Numbered from the stretch's first letter, positions 50,406-59,445 are shown. The stretch is 64,000 nucleotides of DNA from Rubrivirga sp. SAORIC476 (GCF_002283555.1 NZ_MVOI01000003.1:62001-126000), one strand, 5' to 3'. The notes: a model not told the origin generated them from the letters alone. Numbers and translations: made by a program.

Positions 50406-52727
50406 TCAGGCGCGACGGAGCAGGATCCAGGAATGCTGGGCTCCTTCGGCGCGGTGGATCTGGACGACGAGGTTTTCGGAGTCCTCCCCACGCAGGAACG
50501 TGTAGGGGAAGGCCGTGTCGATGTGCCCGGCGAACAGGCCGCGCTTGAAGCGACCGTAGAACAGGCGGTTGTTGGTCGAGGGCGCGACGTCCGAGAAGAA
50601 GCCCTGGCCGACGACCGTCGCGTCGTCGAGGCCGCCGAGCTCGTCGTCGGGCTCGTGGATCGCGACGATCACACCGTGGTCGTCGAGGGCGACGGCCGCG
50701 AACGGCAGGCTCGCGAGGCGGCTCGCGTCGGGGTGCTCGTCGAGCGCGTCCAGCGTCGCGATGTCGTCGTCGCTGGCGTAGAGGGCGGCCTCGGAGGCCG
50801 TGGTGGCCGTGGCCGGGGCCTGCGCGTGGAAGGTCTCCAGCTGGCCCCGAAGGGTGCGGACGAGTTCGACGACCGCCTCGGGGTCGCCGACGCCCAGTTC
50901 GCGCTCCAGCACGGTCGTGGCGTTCTCGCTCTCGGCCTTCTCCTTGTAGAGCTCGCCGAGTTGCTCCTCCATCGACTGGACGAGGTCGAGCAGCTCCTCG
51001 GGGTCCGAGAGACCGGCAGCGACGAGGCGCTGCTTCTCGCCGTAGAGCTCGCCGAGCTGGCGCTTCAGGTTGCCGATCAGGTAGACGGCCTCGTCAGCGT
51101 CGGCGACACCGGCGTCGGCCATGCGGCGCTTCTCCTGGTAGAGGGCGTCGAGCTGCCCCTGGAGGTTCTGGATGGTGGCGACGAGCGAGCGACCCGCGGA
51201 GAGCTTGGCGGTCGCCTTGGCGGTCGCTTCGGCTTCCATGCCCGCGAGGCGGGACTCGTAGGTACGGAGCTCGTCTTCGAGTTCGCGGGCGGCCTCCAGT
51301 TCGCCGAGCACGGTCTGCAGCGACCGGCGCATGTCCGAGAGGGCGCCGCTGAAGGCGTGGGCCTTCTCCACCTCAGCCGCGATCAGGTCGAGGCTCTCGA
51401 CGGCGTCGTCGGGGACGGTGCCCTCGTCGACGAGACGGTTGCGGGCGGCGAGGGCGGCCTCCTTCTCCTGGTACAGGTCCACGACCTGCTGCTCCAGGCT
51501 GGAGATCACCTCCAGCGCCGAGGCCGGGTCGTCGAAGCCCGCCCTGGACATCGCTTCGAGGTCGGTATAGAGCGACTTGAGCTGGTCCTCCATCGACCCC
51601 ATCACTTCGAGGATCTCCTTGGCCGAGCCCACGCCGGCCTCGCTCAGCGCGATGCGGTCCTCGTAGAGCTCGGACAGCTGGTCTTCCATCGAGCGGACGA
51701 GCTCTACGGCGCCCTCGGGGTCCTCGACGCCCAGTTCGGTGCGGAGCACGTCCAGCTTGGCGTAGAGCTGCTGGAGTTGCTGGACCGGGTCGCCGGTCTC
51801 GGCCATCTCCAGCGCCCGCGTGGTCGCCTCGCGGTCGCGGTACAGCTCAGAGAGCTGCTCCTTCATGTTCTCGATCATCTCGAGGGCCTCCTCGACGTCG
51901 GCGATGCCGTGCTCGCCCAGGGCCTCGCGCTCCTTGTACAGGTCGGCGAGCTGCGCCTCCATCGAGCCGATGAGCGCCGCGGCCTCGCCCAGCCCGCCGA
52001 CCCCGAGCTCGCGCTCGAACGCCGCCGCGCTCGGCCCGTCCTCGTCATCGACGCGGGCCTCGACGGCCTCGCGCTCCTTGTAGAGCTCGGCCAGTTGCTC
52101 CTCCATCGAGCGGACGAGGTCGACCGCGTCCTCGATGGAGGGAACGCCGAGGTCTCGCTGGACCGTCTCGATGCGCGCGTAGAGCGCCTGCAGTTGAGTG
52201 AACGTGTCGGCGTTCTCGTCGGCCGACAGGATGCGCTCGGTGGTCTCGCGGTCCTGGTACAACTCGACGAGCTGGTCCTCCATCGACTTGACCAGAGCGA
52301 GCACGTCCTCGGGCGTGTCCGTGCCCAGCTCCGAGTGGAGCCGCTCGACGGAGCGCGTCGCTTTGGTGGCCTCGCGAGTGGTCTTCTCTGCGATGGCCGC
52401 CGCGGTCTGCATCTCGGCGCCGTCCTCGTAGAGGGCCGAGAGCTGTGCGTCCATGCTGTCGATGAGTTCGACCAGCTCCTCGCTCGACCCGACCCCGTAG
52501 CGGTCCTTCATGCGGTCGCGGTCGAGGTAGAAGGCGTACAGCTCCCGGGTGACGCGGGCGTACTGCTCCGGAGAGCCATTCTCGTCGGCGACCTCGCGGG
52601 CGCTGTAGAACTCGGCGAGCTGGTCCTCCATCGACCGCACGAGGTCGACGATCTCGGCGGCCGAGGTCGTGCCGAGCTCTCGGTCAAGGAGGGCGAACTG
52701 CGCCTGGGGATCGGAGGGGACTTCCAT
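50406..52727 (-). CDS. Coiled-coil repeat protein with a Cys-less PYP-like PAS domain
   Basis: 773 residues, acidic, no signal peptide or membrane helix. Residues about 15-640 carry 13 copies of a motif close to VRSMEDQLSELYEDRE, most preceded by G(V/I)xDPEEA-like helices, predicting a long coiled coil or helical rod. Residues about 665-773 align with PYP (LPFAAVALDDHGVIV, GFFSDVAPSTNNRLFYGRFKRG, WILLRRA). At the Cys69 position there is Ser717, and at Tyr42 an Ile, so it cannot carry the usual thioester chromophore. It may sense or bind the photoactive PYP encoded just downstream. No kinase, cyclase or chemoreceptor domain is evident, so its output is unknown. Confidence 0.85.
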   Translation of the reverse strand: MEVPSDPQAQFALLDRELGTTSAAEIVDLVRSMEDQLAEFYSAREVADENGSPEQYARVTRELYAFYLDRDRMKDRYGVGSSEELVELIDSMDAQLSALYEDGAEMQTAAAIAEKTTREATKATRSVERLHSELGTDTPEDVLALVKSMEDQLVELYQDRETTERILSADENADTFTQLQALYARIETVQRDLGVPSIEDAVDLVRSMEEQLAELYKEREAVEARVDDEDGPSAAAFERELGVGGLGEAAALIGSMEAQLADLYKEREALGEHGIADVEEALEMIENMKEQLSELYRDREATTRALEMAETGDPVQQLQQLYAKLDVLRTELGVEDPEGAVELVRSMEDQLSELYEDRIALSEAGVGSAKEILEVMGSMEDQLKSLYTDLEAMSRAGFDDPASALEVISSLEQQVVDLYQEKEAALAARNRLVDEGTVPDDAVESLDLIAAEVEKAHAFSGALSDMRRSLQTVLGELEAARELEDELRTYESRLAGMEAEATAKATAKLSAGRSLVATIQNLQGQLDALYQEKRRMADAGVADADEAVYLIGNLKRQLGELYGEKQRLVAAGLSDPEELLDLVQSMEEQLGELYKEKAESENATTVLERELGVGDPEAVVELVRTLRGQLETFHAQAPATATTASEAALYASDDDIATLDALDEHPDASRLASLPFAAVALDDHGVIVAIHEPDDELGGLDDATVVGQGFFSDVAPSTNNRLFYGRFKRGLFAGHIDTAFPYTFLRGEDSENLVVQIHRAEGAQHSWILLRRA

Positions 52728-53099
52728 GGAAACGGGGGCAGTGGGGCGAAGCCGCAGGGCCTCGAAGTCGGTTGCCCCCCCTCTCCCAACATCCGCGCCA
52801 GCAGATCGGGCTCCCGTGCTCTTCGCCCGATCCCCCTCCACCAGATGGGCTGGCGCGCGCTCGGGGGCGTCCTAAGCGACTGGAAACTCAGCCAATAAGG
52901 AAATTCCTTAGCACCTCTCCGTTACGAATCCACCCCATCAAAGGGGGATTTGGTACTCGCGGCCCCCTGTGGCTCGCGCCTGCGGACTGCGCTGGAGGGG
53001 CAGGACCTCGCTCGGGCACGCCGACGTGACGATTGCGCGGGCGGGAGCGGCACGGAACCCGATTTGCCAGTTCCGGGGCCACGACACCTCTCCCTCTCT
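52728..53099. promoter_or_regulatory. Divergent control region of the PYP locus
   Basis: 372 bp between the coiled-coil gene and the plus-strand gene at 53100. It holds an AT-rich stretch (52885-52960) unusual for this GC-rich window, including the palindrome at 52896. Weak -7-like boxes are CGGCTTCG (minus strand 52754-52747, 19 nt before the ATG at 52727) and CCAGTTCC (53067-53074, 25 nt before the ATG at 53100). Confidence 0.4.
52896..52910. promoter_or_regulatory. Operator-like palindrome TAAGGAA-A-TTCCTTA
   Basis: Perfect 15-bp inverted repeat, AT-rich, in the middle of the divergent region. Such a site would suit a dimeric repressor or activator; no regulator gene is adjacent. Confidence 0.45.
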
Positions 53100-53726
53100 A
53101 TGCTTACCCCCTACAGCGTCAAGGACGCCCTCACCGCCGCCGCCCTCGAAGAGGGCTGGGCGCAGACCCTCGCAGAGTGGCACGACGCGGCGCACTCGCA
53201 GATCCTCGCCACGCTCGCCTACACCCGAGGGCTCCGCAACCAGATCCTCAACGTGACAGCGGAGATGGACAGCATGGAGGAGCTCGAGCGCATCCTCGCG
53301 CTGTGCTACATCGACCTCAAGTGCCAGTGGTCGATCCTCAACGTGCAGATCCAGTACGCGGCCGCCCACCGCGGCGAGATCCGCGAGGACCTGATGTACC
53401 GAGCCACGTGCGTGACCCAACTCCTCGACCGCGTCGAGGGCCTCCTCTCGCAGAGCGACGTGGATGCCATGACGGAGATGATCTCCGAACCCATCGGGAG
53501 CGCGGGATATGGCGCGGCGGCGTCCGCCCCCGCTCCTCCACCCGCACCCGTCCCGCCCCCGGTCGCGCCGGTCCGCATGGCTCCCGCCCAGGACAGGCCG
53601 ATCCCCGTGGCGCCTGCGCCGTTCGCTCCGCTGTCGCCGGCGTACGTCGCGCGTCCGCAGCCCGGGCCGTCCCGGCCGGTGCACCCGACGCCCGAGGAGA
53701 TCGGGACGCCGGAGTTGCCCGTTTAG
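53100..53726 (+). CDS. Helical protein with Pro-rich tail, unknown, divergent from the PYP locus
   Basis: 208 residues. The first about 130 are helical (SVKDALTAAALEEGWAQTL, then MEELERILALCYIDLKCQW near 58-77, and CVTQLLDRVEGLLSQSDVDAMTEMI near 103). The remainder is a low-complexity Pro/Ala tail (APAPPPAPVPPPVAPVRM and so on), as in proteins that bind a partner through a flexible arm. I do not recognise a family. Its start faces the coiled-coil gene across a shared control region, so co-regulation with the light receptor is possible but not shown. Confidence 0.65.
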   Translation: MLTPYSVKDALTAAALEEGWAQTLAEWHDAAHSQILATLAYTRGLRNQILNVTAEMDSMEELERILALCYIDLKCQWSILNVQIQYAAAHRGEIREDLMYRATCVTQLLDRVEGLLSQSDVDAMTEMISEPIGSAGYGAAASAPAPPPAPVPPPVAPVRMAPAQDRPIPVAPAPFAPLSPAYVARPQPGPSRPVHPTPEEIGTPELPV

Positions 53727-53753
53727 ACGCCGACGCCTCGCAGTTCCGGTCTA

Positions 53754-53773
53754 CCGCCTCGGTGCCGAGGCGG
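53754..53773. repeat. Intergenic palindrome, copy 8
   Basis: CCGCCTCGG-TG-CCGAGGCGG between converging genes, 27 nt after one stop and 6 nt beyond the other. Confidence 0.85.
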
Positions 53774-53779
53774 GCGGCC

Positions 53780-54742
53780 TCAGGCTGACGTCAGAAGCCT
53801 CACGTCGCGCGTGGACTGCTGGAACGCGGCGACTTCGGCGCCGTCGCGAAGCACTCGGGTGGCCCACGTCCACGTGGTGTCGGCCGTCGCGTCCGTCTCC
53901 AGGGCCACCCGAATGCGGTCGCCGGGCGCCACCTCGACGGCGTGGCTGAGCGGGAACACGGCCTGCTCCCAGCTCGGCGCGGCGCTGGGGGGCGCGTTGC
54001 TCAACACGACGCCCCCACCGAGGTCCGACCGGAACCAGCCCCCGAAGGCGTTGACCGTCCCGGCCGTCTCGACGACGAACTCGGCCGCCATCGGGATCGT
54101 CTCGGGGCCGCCGTACGGGAGACGCGCGGACCATACCGTCTGAGCGGGGCAGCGCACCGCCTCGGGCCAGATGAACATTGAGCGCGGCACGTTGCGCGAG
54201 GCCGCCTCCAGGTGCGAGAAGTCGACGCCGTAGTCGAGGTCCGCCACCGAGAGGCGCTCCCGCAGGCCGCGCAGGCCGATCGGTGCGAGCCGAACCTCGA
54301 CCGTCCCTGGGATGATGGCCGCGCCCGGGCGGAGCCACCGCCGGACGGCGTCGGACACGGTCGAGAGCAGGCCCTCGCCGAGGCCCAGGTTCCAGAGCGT
54401 CTCCGTGATCAGCACGTCCGCCCGCTCAGGCGGATCGAGGACCGTCGACTCGCCACGGAGGAACGAGATGCGATCCGCCAGCCCGTTGCGGCGCGCGAGG
54501 TCGCGGGCGACGTCCAGCACGGGGCCGCGGTCGATGGCGTAGACGTGCCGCGCGCCCGCCTGGCACGCGAACAGCGAGAGGATGCCCGTCCCGCACCCGA
54601 TGTCGACCACGACGTCCCCCTCGACGACGGTGGCGTGGACGGCCTCGCGGAAGGCGTTCGTCCGGACCGTGTCCCGGAGCATCGAGACGTGGTAGTCGAG
54701 GAACTGGGCGGTGTCGTGGGTCGACGGCGGGAGCGGGGTCAA
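53780..54742 (-). CDS. Class I SAM methyltransferase, PRMT-like
   Basis: 320 residues from a TTG that overlaps the helicase stop. YHVSMLRDTVRTNAFREAV near 18-36 resembles the start of protein-arginine methyltransferases, and VVVDIGCGTGILSLFACQAGARHVYAID near 45 is AdoMet motif I/post I. ITETLWNLGLGEGLL near 111 stands where PRMTs have the first Glu of the double-E loop. The C-terminal beta-barrel region (WPEAVRCPAQTVWSARLPYGG, WTWATRVL) also fits the PRMT fold. The substrate is unknown; arginine methylation is a family guess. A start at Met21 is possible. Confidence 0.75.
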   Translation of the reverse strand: MTPLPPSTHDTAQFLDYHVSMLRDTVRTNAFREAVHATVVEGDVVVDIGCGTGILSLFACQAGARHVYAIDRGPVLDVARDLARRNGLADRISFLRGESTVLDPPERADVLITETLWNLGLGEGLLSTVSDAVRRWLRPGAAIIPGTVEVRLAPIGLRGLRERLSVADLDYGVDFSHLEAASRNVPRSMFIWPEAVRCPAQTVWSARLPYGGPETIPMAAEFVVETAGTVNAFGGWFRSDLGGGVVLSNAPPSAAPSWEQAVFPLSHAVEVAPGDRIRVALETDATADTTWTWATRVLRDGAEVAAFQQSTRDVRLLTSA

Positions 54743-57120
54743 GCGACCACCTGCAGCTTGGCAAAGGCCAGCTTCAGCTTCTTCATCCCGACCGACTTGA
54801 AGTTGACGGTCGCCATCGCGCGCTCGCCGACGCCCTCGACCGAGATCACCTTGCCGTTCCCGAAGGCGCTGTGGTAGACCTGCACGCCCGGCACGACGGC
54901 CGCCTGCCCCTCGTCGTAGACGATCTGCCGCTCGCCGGACGAGACCTTCTTGGTGCGCCGCTTGAGCTTCTTGGCCGCCTCGGCCTCCGGGCGGAGGGTG
55001 TCCTTCCAGTAGTCCGGGTCCATGCCGCCGTAGCGGCCCATGCCCCCGTCGGCCGTCTTGAAGCGGTCGGTCCGCGTCTCGACGCGCCCGCCCGACTCGG
55101 TGCGCAGCAGGTCGTCGCCGTCCAGCTCGTCCAGGAAGCGGCTGCGGATGCTCGACTGCTGGTCGCCGTAGCGGTACCGGCTCCGGGCGAAGCTGAGGTA
55201 GAGCATCTCCTCGGCGCGCGTCACGCCCACGTAGAGGAGCCGCCGCTCTTCTTCCAGCTCGGTCGGGTCCTGCGCCGCCTTCGCCAGCGGGAAGAGCCCT
55301 TCTTCGAGGCCGGTCACGAACACCACCTTGAACTCCAGTCCCTTCGACGCGTGGAGCGTCATGAGCGTGACCCGGTTCTCGTCGTCGCTGAGGCGGTCCA
55401 CGTCGGCCACGAGGCTGACCTCCTGGAGGAACTCCGAGAGTGTGCGCGGCTCGCCGGACGGGTCAGAGCCCGCGAACTCGGCGACAGCGTTCAGCAGCTC
55501 GTGGACGTTCTCCAGCCGCGTCAGTGCCTCGGGCGTGTTCTGGTCGCGGAGGGTCTTGAGGAGACCTGTCTCCTGGATCAGCTCGCGGGCCAGTTCGTCG
55601 GCCGGAGCGGTGGTGGCCTTCGAGGCGAAGCGCGAGATCAGGAAGCCGAATTCTTCCACGGCCTTCGATGCCCGGGCCGAGAGCCCGGCGCCCTGGGGGT
55701 CCTGGATGGCCTGCCACAGCGCCACGCGGTGCTCGGCGGCGTAGGTCCGGAGCTGGTCGAGCGTCTTGCCGCCGATGCCGCGCGTCGGCACGTTGACGAC
55801 GCGCAGGATGGAGGCGTCGTCGCTCGGGTTGACGACCAGCCGGAGGTAGGCGAGCGCGTCCTTGATCTCCTTGCGCTGGTAGAAGCTTGTCCCGCCGACG
55901 ATCCGGTACGGGATGCCGCCGCGCCGCAGGGCCTCTTCGATCGAGCGACTCTGCGCGTTCGTCCGGTACAGCACCGCCGCGTCGCGCCAGCCGATGCCCG
56001 TGCGAGACCGGATGTCGCGGAGGGTGCGCTCGATCTTCTGCGCCTCGTCGCGCTCCGAGAGCGCCTCCATGAGGACGATCGGGTCGCCCTCGTCGTTGTC
56101 GGTCCAGAGCGTCTTGTCGAGCTGCTTCGCGTTGCCCTTGATGACCGCGTCCGCCAGCCGGACGATCTTCTGGGTGCTGCGGTAGTTCTGCTCCAGCCGC
56201 AGCTCTTTCGCCCCCGGGTAGTCCTTCTGGAACGAGAGGATGTTCTGGATGTCAGCCCCGCGGAAGGCGTAGATCGACTGCGCGTCGTCGCCGACGACGC
56301 AGAGGTTGTGGTGGTCGGCCGCGAGGAGCTTCGCCAGCACGTACTGCGTGCGGTTGGTGTCCTGGTACTCGTCGATGTGGAGGTACCGCCAGCGACGCTG
56401 GTAGGCCTTGAGCGTGTCCGGATGCTGCTCGAACAGGCGGATGGGCATGCCGAGCAGGTCGTCGAAGTCCATCGCGTTGGCCTTCCGGAGCGCGGCCTGG
56501 TACGGCGTGTAGAGCTTCGCGGCGGCCTCGGTGAAGGGGTCGCCTGCGAGGCGGGCGTACTCCTCCGGGCTCACCATCGCGTTCTTGGCGCCCGAGATGG
56601 CGTTCTTGACCGACCGCGGCGTGACGCGCTTCGGGTCGACGTTGTAGCGCGTCATGAGCTCCTTGATCATCTTCTCGGAGTCATCCGAGTCGTAGATCGT
56701 GAAGTCGCGCGAGAAGCCGATCTGGTCTGCCTCGCGGCGCAGGACGCGGGCGAACACGCTGTGGAAGGTCCCGATCCACATCCCCTTGGCCTCCTCGCCG
56801 ACGAGCCCCATGACGCGGCTCCGCATCTCGCGGGCGGCCTTGTTGGTGAACGTCAGCGCCAGGATCTGGCTGGGCCACGCCTTCTTGGCCGCCAGCAGGT
56901 AGGCGATCCGGTGCGTGAGCGTGCGCGTCTTGCCGGATCCCGGACCGGCGATGATCATGACCGGTCCCTCGGTCGTCCGCGCGGCCTCGGCCTGGACGGG
57001 ATTGAGGCCCCCGAGCAGGGCCTCGGCCTCGGACGTGTCGGCGGCGGAGGGGTCGCCGGGGGCGCCGGGCCGGGCGTCGGCGGCGGAGTCGAGCGAGGGA
57101 CGGAGGGCGAACGTCTTCAT
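54739..57120 (-). CDS. pcrA: UvrD/PcrA-type DNA helicase
   Basis: 793 residues, superfamily 1A. Walker A AGPGSGKT at 58-65 and motif Ia LALTFTNKAAREM; motif II HIDEYQDTNRTQY region near 240; motif III VGDDAQSIYAFRGA near 265, motif IV LEQNYRS near 305, motif V VTLMTLHASKGLEF near 575, motif VI YVGVTRAEEMLYLSFA near 625. The C-terminal tail (VYHSAFGNGKVISVEGVGERAMATVNF region) is the Tudor-like RNA-polymerase-binding part of PcrA. It acts in repair and removal of RecA or stalled polymerase. TAGGTTCT lies 23 nt before the ATG. Confidence 0.95.
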   Translation of the reverse strand: MKTFALRPSLDSAADARPGAPGDPSAADTSEAEALLGGLNPVQAEAARTTEGPVMIIAGPGSGKTRTLTHRIAYLLAAKKAWPSQILALTFTNKAAREMRSRVMGLVGEEAKGMWIGTFHSVFARVLRREADQIGFSRDFTIYDSDDSEKMIKELMTRYNVDPKRVTPRSVKNAISGAKNAMVSPEEYARLAGDPFTEAAAKLYTPYQAALRKANAMDFDDLLGMPIRLFEQHPDTLKAYQRRWRYLHIDEYQDTNRTQYVLAKLLAADHHNLCVVGDDAQSIYAFRGADIQNILSFQKDYPGAKELRLEQNYRSTQKIVRLADAVIKGNAKQLDKTLWTDNDEGDPIVLMEALSERDEAQKIERTLRDIRSRTGIGWRDAAVLYRTNAQSRSIEEALRRGGIPYRIVGGTSFYQRKEIKDALAYLRLVVNPSDDASILRVVNVPTRGIGGKTLDQLRTYAAEHRVALWQAIQDPQGAGLSARASKAVEEFGFLISRFASKATTAPADELARELIQETGLLKTLRDQNTPEALTRLENVHELLNAVAEFAGSDPSGEPRTLSEFLQEVSLVADVDRLSDDENRVTLMTLHASKGLEFKVVFVTGLEEGLFPLAKAAQDPTELEEERRLLYVGVTRAEEMLYLSFARSRYRYGDQQSSIRSRFLDELDGDDLLRTESGGRVETRTDRFKTADGGMGRYGGMDPDYWKDTLRPEAEAAKKLKRRTKKVSSGERQIVYDEGQAAVVPGVQVYHSAFGNGKVISVEGVGERAMATVNFKSVGMKKLKLAFAKLQVVA

Positions 57121-57143
57121 CGATGCGTCTGAGTCTGATCCAC

Positions 57144-57151
57144 AGAACCTA
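57144..57151 (-). promoter_or_regulatory. Putative -7 box of the helicase gene (TAGGTTCT)
   Basis: Minus strand, 23 nt before the ATG. Confidence 0.45.
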
Positions 57152-57193
57152 GCGCCGCGGCCGGAGGGGCTCCGGCGAAATCGCCGCTCCCTC

Positions 57194-57211
57194 CGCCTCG
57201 GGCCCGAGGCG
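57194..57211. repeat. Intergenic palindrome, copy 9
   Basis: Perfect 18-bp CGCCTCGGG / CCCGAGGCG between divergent pcrA and dps, far from any stop codon. Confidence 0.75.
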
Positions 57212-57397
57212 AGCCAGCCCAACGGGCCGAAGGAGGGTGGCGCGTCGGCACTCCGACAGTCCGCCCGCCATGCCTCGAATCGAGCAACAGAGACGGGCTC
57301 GGGGAGCCCCTGAGTCCGGACAGAGATTCCGAGAGGGTCGGATCAGCAGCGCCCACGGGCCGGTATAGACGATCCCTCTCTTCCCTTCTCTCCTCCC

Positions 57398-57961
57398 ATG
57401 GCAGACTCCAAGACCGCTCAGACCCCGTACACCACCCGCCTCGGCATCGACGCCGACAAGCGGCACCAGCTCGTCGAGCTGCTCAACACGACCCTCGCCG
57501 CGACCTCGGACCTCTACTCTCAGACGAAGCAGGCCCACTGGAACGTCAAGGGCAAGGACTTCTACCAGCTCCACCTGCTCTACGACGAGCTGGCCGAGAA
57601 GCTGGAGGAGCCCGCAGACCTCATCGCCGAGCGCATCGTTCTCCTCGGCGGCTACGCGTACGGCACCGTACGGATGGCGGCCAAGAACAGCCTCATCGAC
57701 CCCTTCCCCGGCACCGACCAGGACGAGGACGAGAGCGATCTCAACGACCCGTCGTTCCTCACCGTCCTCGCCGACCGCTGGGCGCAGTACGCCGATCACA
57801 TCCGCGAGTCGAACGGCAAGAGCGACGAGATCGGTGACCCCGGCACGACGGACCTCTACGACCAGATCGTCCACGTCGCAGAGCGGGGCACGTGGTTCAT
57901 CGAGGGCCACCTCCAGCGCTTCCACGGCGGCCTGACCGGCAAGGGGCAGGACCCGAAGTAG
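57398..57961 (+). CDS. dps: Dps-type ferritin-like DNA-protection protein
   Basis: 187 residues. The inter-subunit ferroxidase ligands are in place: His47 in QAHWNVKGKDF, His59 and Asp63 in LHLLYDEL, Asp74 and Glu78 in EEPADLIAERI, followed by LLGGYAYG. Dps dodecamers oxidise iron with peroxide and shield DNA in stress. The N-terminal tail is short and weakly basic, so DNA binding is uncertain. TATAGACG at 57363-57370 is a possible promoter element, and CTTCTCTCCTCCC precedes the ATG. Confidence 0.93.
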   Translation: MADSKTAQTPYTTRLGIDADKRHQLVELLNTTLAATSDLYSQTKQAHWNVKGKDFYQLHLLYDELAEKLEEPADLIAERIVLLGGYAYGTVRMAAKNSLIDPFPGTDQDEDESDLNDPSFLTVLADRWAQYADHIRESNGKSDEIGDPGTTDLYDQIVHVAERGTWFIEGHLQRFHGGLTGKGQDPK

Positions 57962-58012
57962 GCCACCGGGCGCGGAGCGCGGGCTCATCCCCACGCTCTG
58001 CGCCCGCCTCGT

Positions 58013-59383
58013 TCAGTCGTCGTCCTCTCCCTCCACGTCGACGCCCGCCAGGGAGAGGGCAGCGCCGAACAGGCCTCCCAGCGACAGCCCCTCCTGGGGC
58101 TTGAGGAGGTCGGCCAGTTCCGACCGTCGGATCCACTCCGACTCATTGGCGACCACCTCCAGACTGTCGAACGGGAGCGCCGCGCGCCCGGCCCGGAAGA
58201 TCTCGTGGCCCGCGTAGGCGCTCCGCGGATTCCGGTAGCGACGTCCCAGGCCGGTCGCCTCGCCGCGGACGCCCGGCACCACGAGGTCCAGCAGTGTGGT
58301 CTGGCGGAAGCGAACCTGTGGAATGCGGTTGCCGGGGAGGTTCACCTGCACCGTCCCCTCGCGGTCGAACCGGCGTGGGAGCCAGACCGAGTCGGCCAGC
58401 GACGCGCTGGTCCAGACCGGCTCGAACTCCCAGTGGTACGAGGCGTCGAACAGATCGACCGAGCCGCCGGGCGAGAAGTCCGCCCGGAGGTCCGCCTCGG
58501 CGATGACGAGGAGCGAGTCGACGACCCGGATGCGGCCCGCCACGAGGCCGCCGCGACGCGGGATGACGGCGAGGTCGAGGTACCGGAGGCCGTCCACCTC
58601 GACGGTCTCGCCCAGCCGAAAGGCGTAGTGGTCGAGCGCATCGTAGCGGGTGGGCGACGGGATGGGGCGCCCGTCGAGCCACAGCACGTCCTCGAAGTAG
58701 AGGTCCGGGAGCGGCTCCAGCCCGGCCCACCGGAACGGCCCGCCATCGGGCAGCCGCCGCCGGGCGACGACCTCCTCCTGGAGCCCGAGGCCGCGCGACC
58801 ACGACAGGTTGGAGACGGCCTCGGTGAGCGAGATCGCGACCGGCCGCACGTCGGTGACGCCGTCGCGAGTGAGCAGCAGGCGCGAGTAGCCTTCGGCCGC
58901 ATACGCCCCGAGCCGAACCGAGAGGCGCTGGCGGCGTGCGAGCAGGCGCCGCCACAGCACCTCCCCGGGCGGCTCGTCGGTCACCACCACCTCGCCGAGC
59001 GTCGTCGGCGCGGGCGAGAGGCGGACGGTCCGCCGGACGACGCCGTCCTGCAGGTCCTCCGCTGTGAGAGGCACCAGACCCGGCGCGTAGCCGACGAACC
59101 GCACCACGACGGTCGCGGGAAGCTCGGGCAGGTCGAGTGCGAGCCGTCCCTCGGCGTCGGCGGAGGCGCCGCCCTGGAAACCCTGCACCTGAGCCGTCGC
59201 GCCGGGGAGCGGCTGGCGGGTCTCCGCATCCACGACGGTCGCCTCGAAGCGCCCGACGCTCTCGGTGGGGCGCGGGGCCGACCGGTCGGGCACCGTCACC
59301 CCGGTCCGGACAGGCTGGGCCTGCGCGGTGAGCGCGACGAGGGCGAACGCCAGCCAGGCGGAGCGGCGGAGGGTGGAGGGCAC
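58013..59383 (-). CDS. Outer-envelope protein: carboxypeptidase-regulatory-like domain + DUF5686-like
   Basis: 456 residues from a GTG; signal peptide about 1-22 (ends TAQAQ). The N-terminal CarboxypepD_reg-like domain (about 45-130) has VVDAETRQPLPGATAQVQG and VVRFVGYAPGLVPL. The remainder follows DUF5686: ARRQRLSVRLGAYAAEGYSRLLLTR, SYHWEFEPVW, WLPRRFDREGTVQVNLPG. Such Bacteroidota proteins often end in an outer-membrane barrel, which is absent here, so this is a short version. The tail is acidic (GVDVEGEDDD). Role unknown, probably envelope. Confidence 0.75.
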   Translation of the reverse strand: MPSTLRRSAWLAFALVALTAQAQPVRTGVTVPDRSAPRPTESVGRFEATVVDAETRQPLPGATAQVQGFQGGASADAEGRLALDLPELPATVVVRFVGYAPGLVPLTAEDLQDGVVRRTVRLSPAPTTLGEVVVTDEPPGEVLWRRLLARRQRLSVRLGAYAAEGYSRLLLTRDGVTDVRPVAISLTEAVSNLSWSRGLGLQEEVVARRRLPDGGPFRWAGLEPLPDLYFEDVLWLDGRPIPSPTRYDALDHYAFRLGETVEVDGLRYLDLAVIPRRGGLVAGRIRVVDSLLVIAEADLRADFSPGGSVDLFDASYHWEFEPVWTSASLADSVWLPRRFDREGTVQVNLPGNRIPQVRFRQTTLLDLVVPGVRGEATGLGRRYRNPRSAYAGHEIFRAGRAALPFDSLEVVANESEWIRRSELADLLKPQEGLSLGGLFGAALSLAGVDVEGEDDD

Positions 59384-59445
59384 GAGCGGCAGAGAGGAAA
59401 CCGGGGCAGACCGCCTCCGAACGACCGACCGCGCCGCGTGGTGCC

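Noticed and set aside
50433-52898. An 821-residue plus-strand frame opposite the coiled-coil gene
   Set aside because: It is the mirror of the repeat codons (LVLHRADE-type runs); repeats and the PYP-like domain are on the minus strand.
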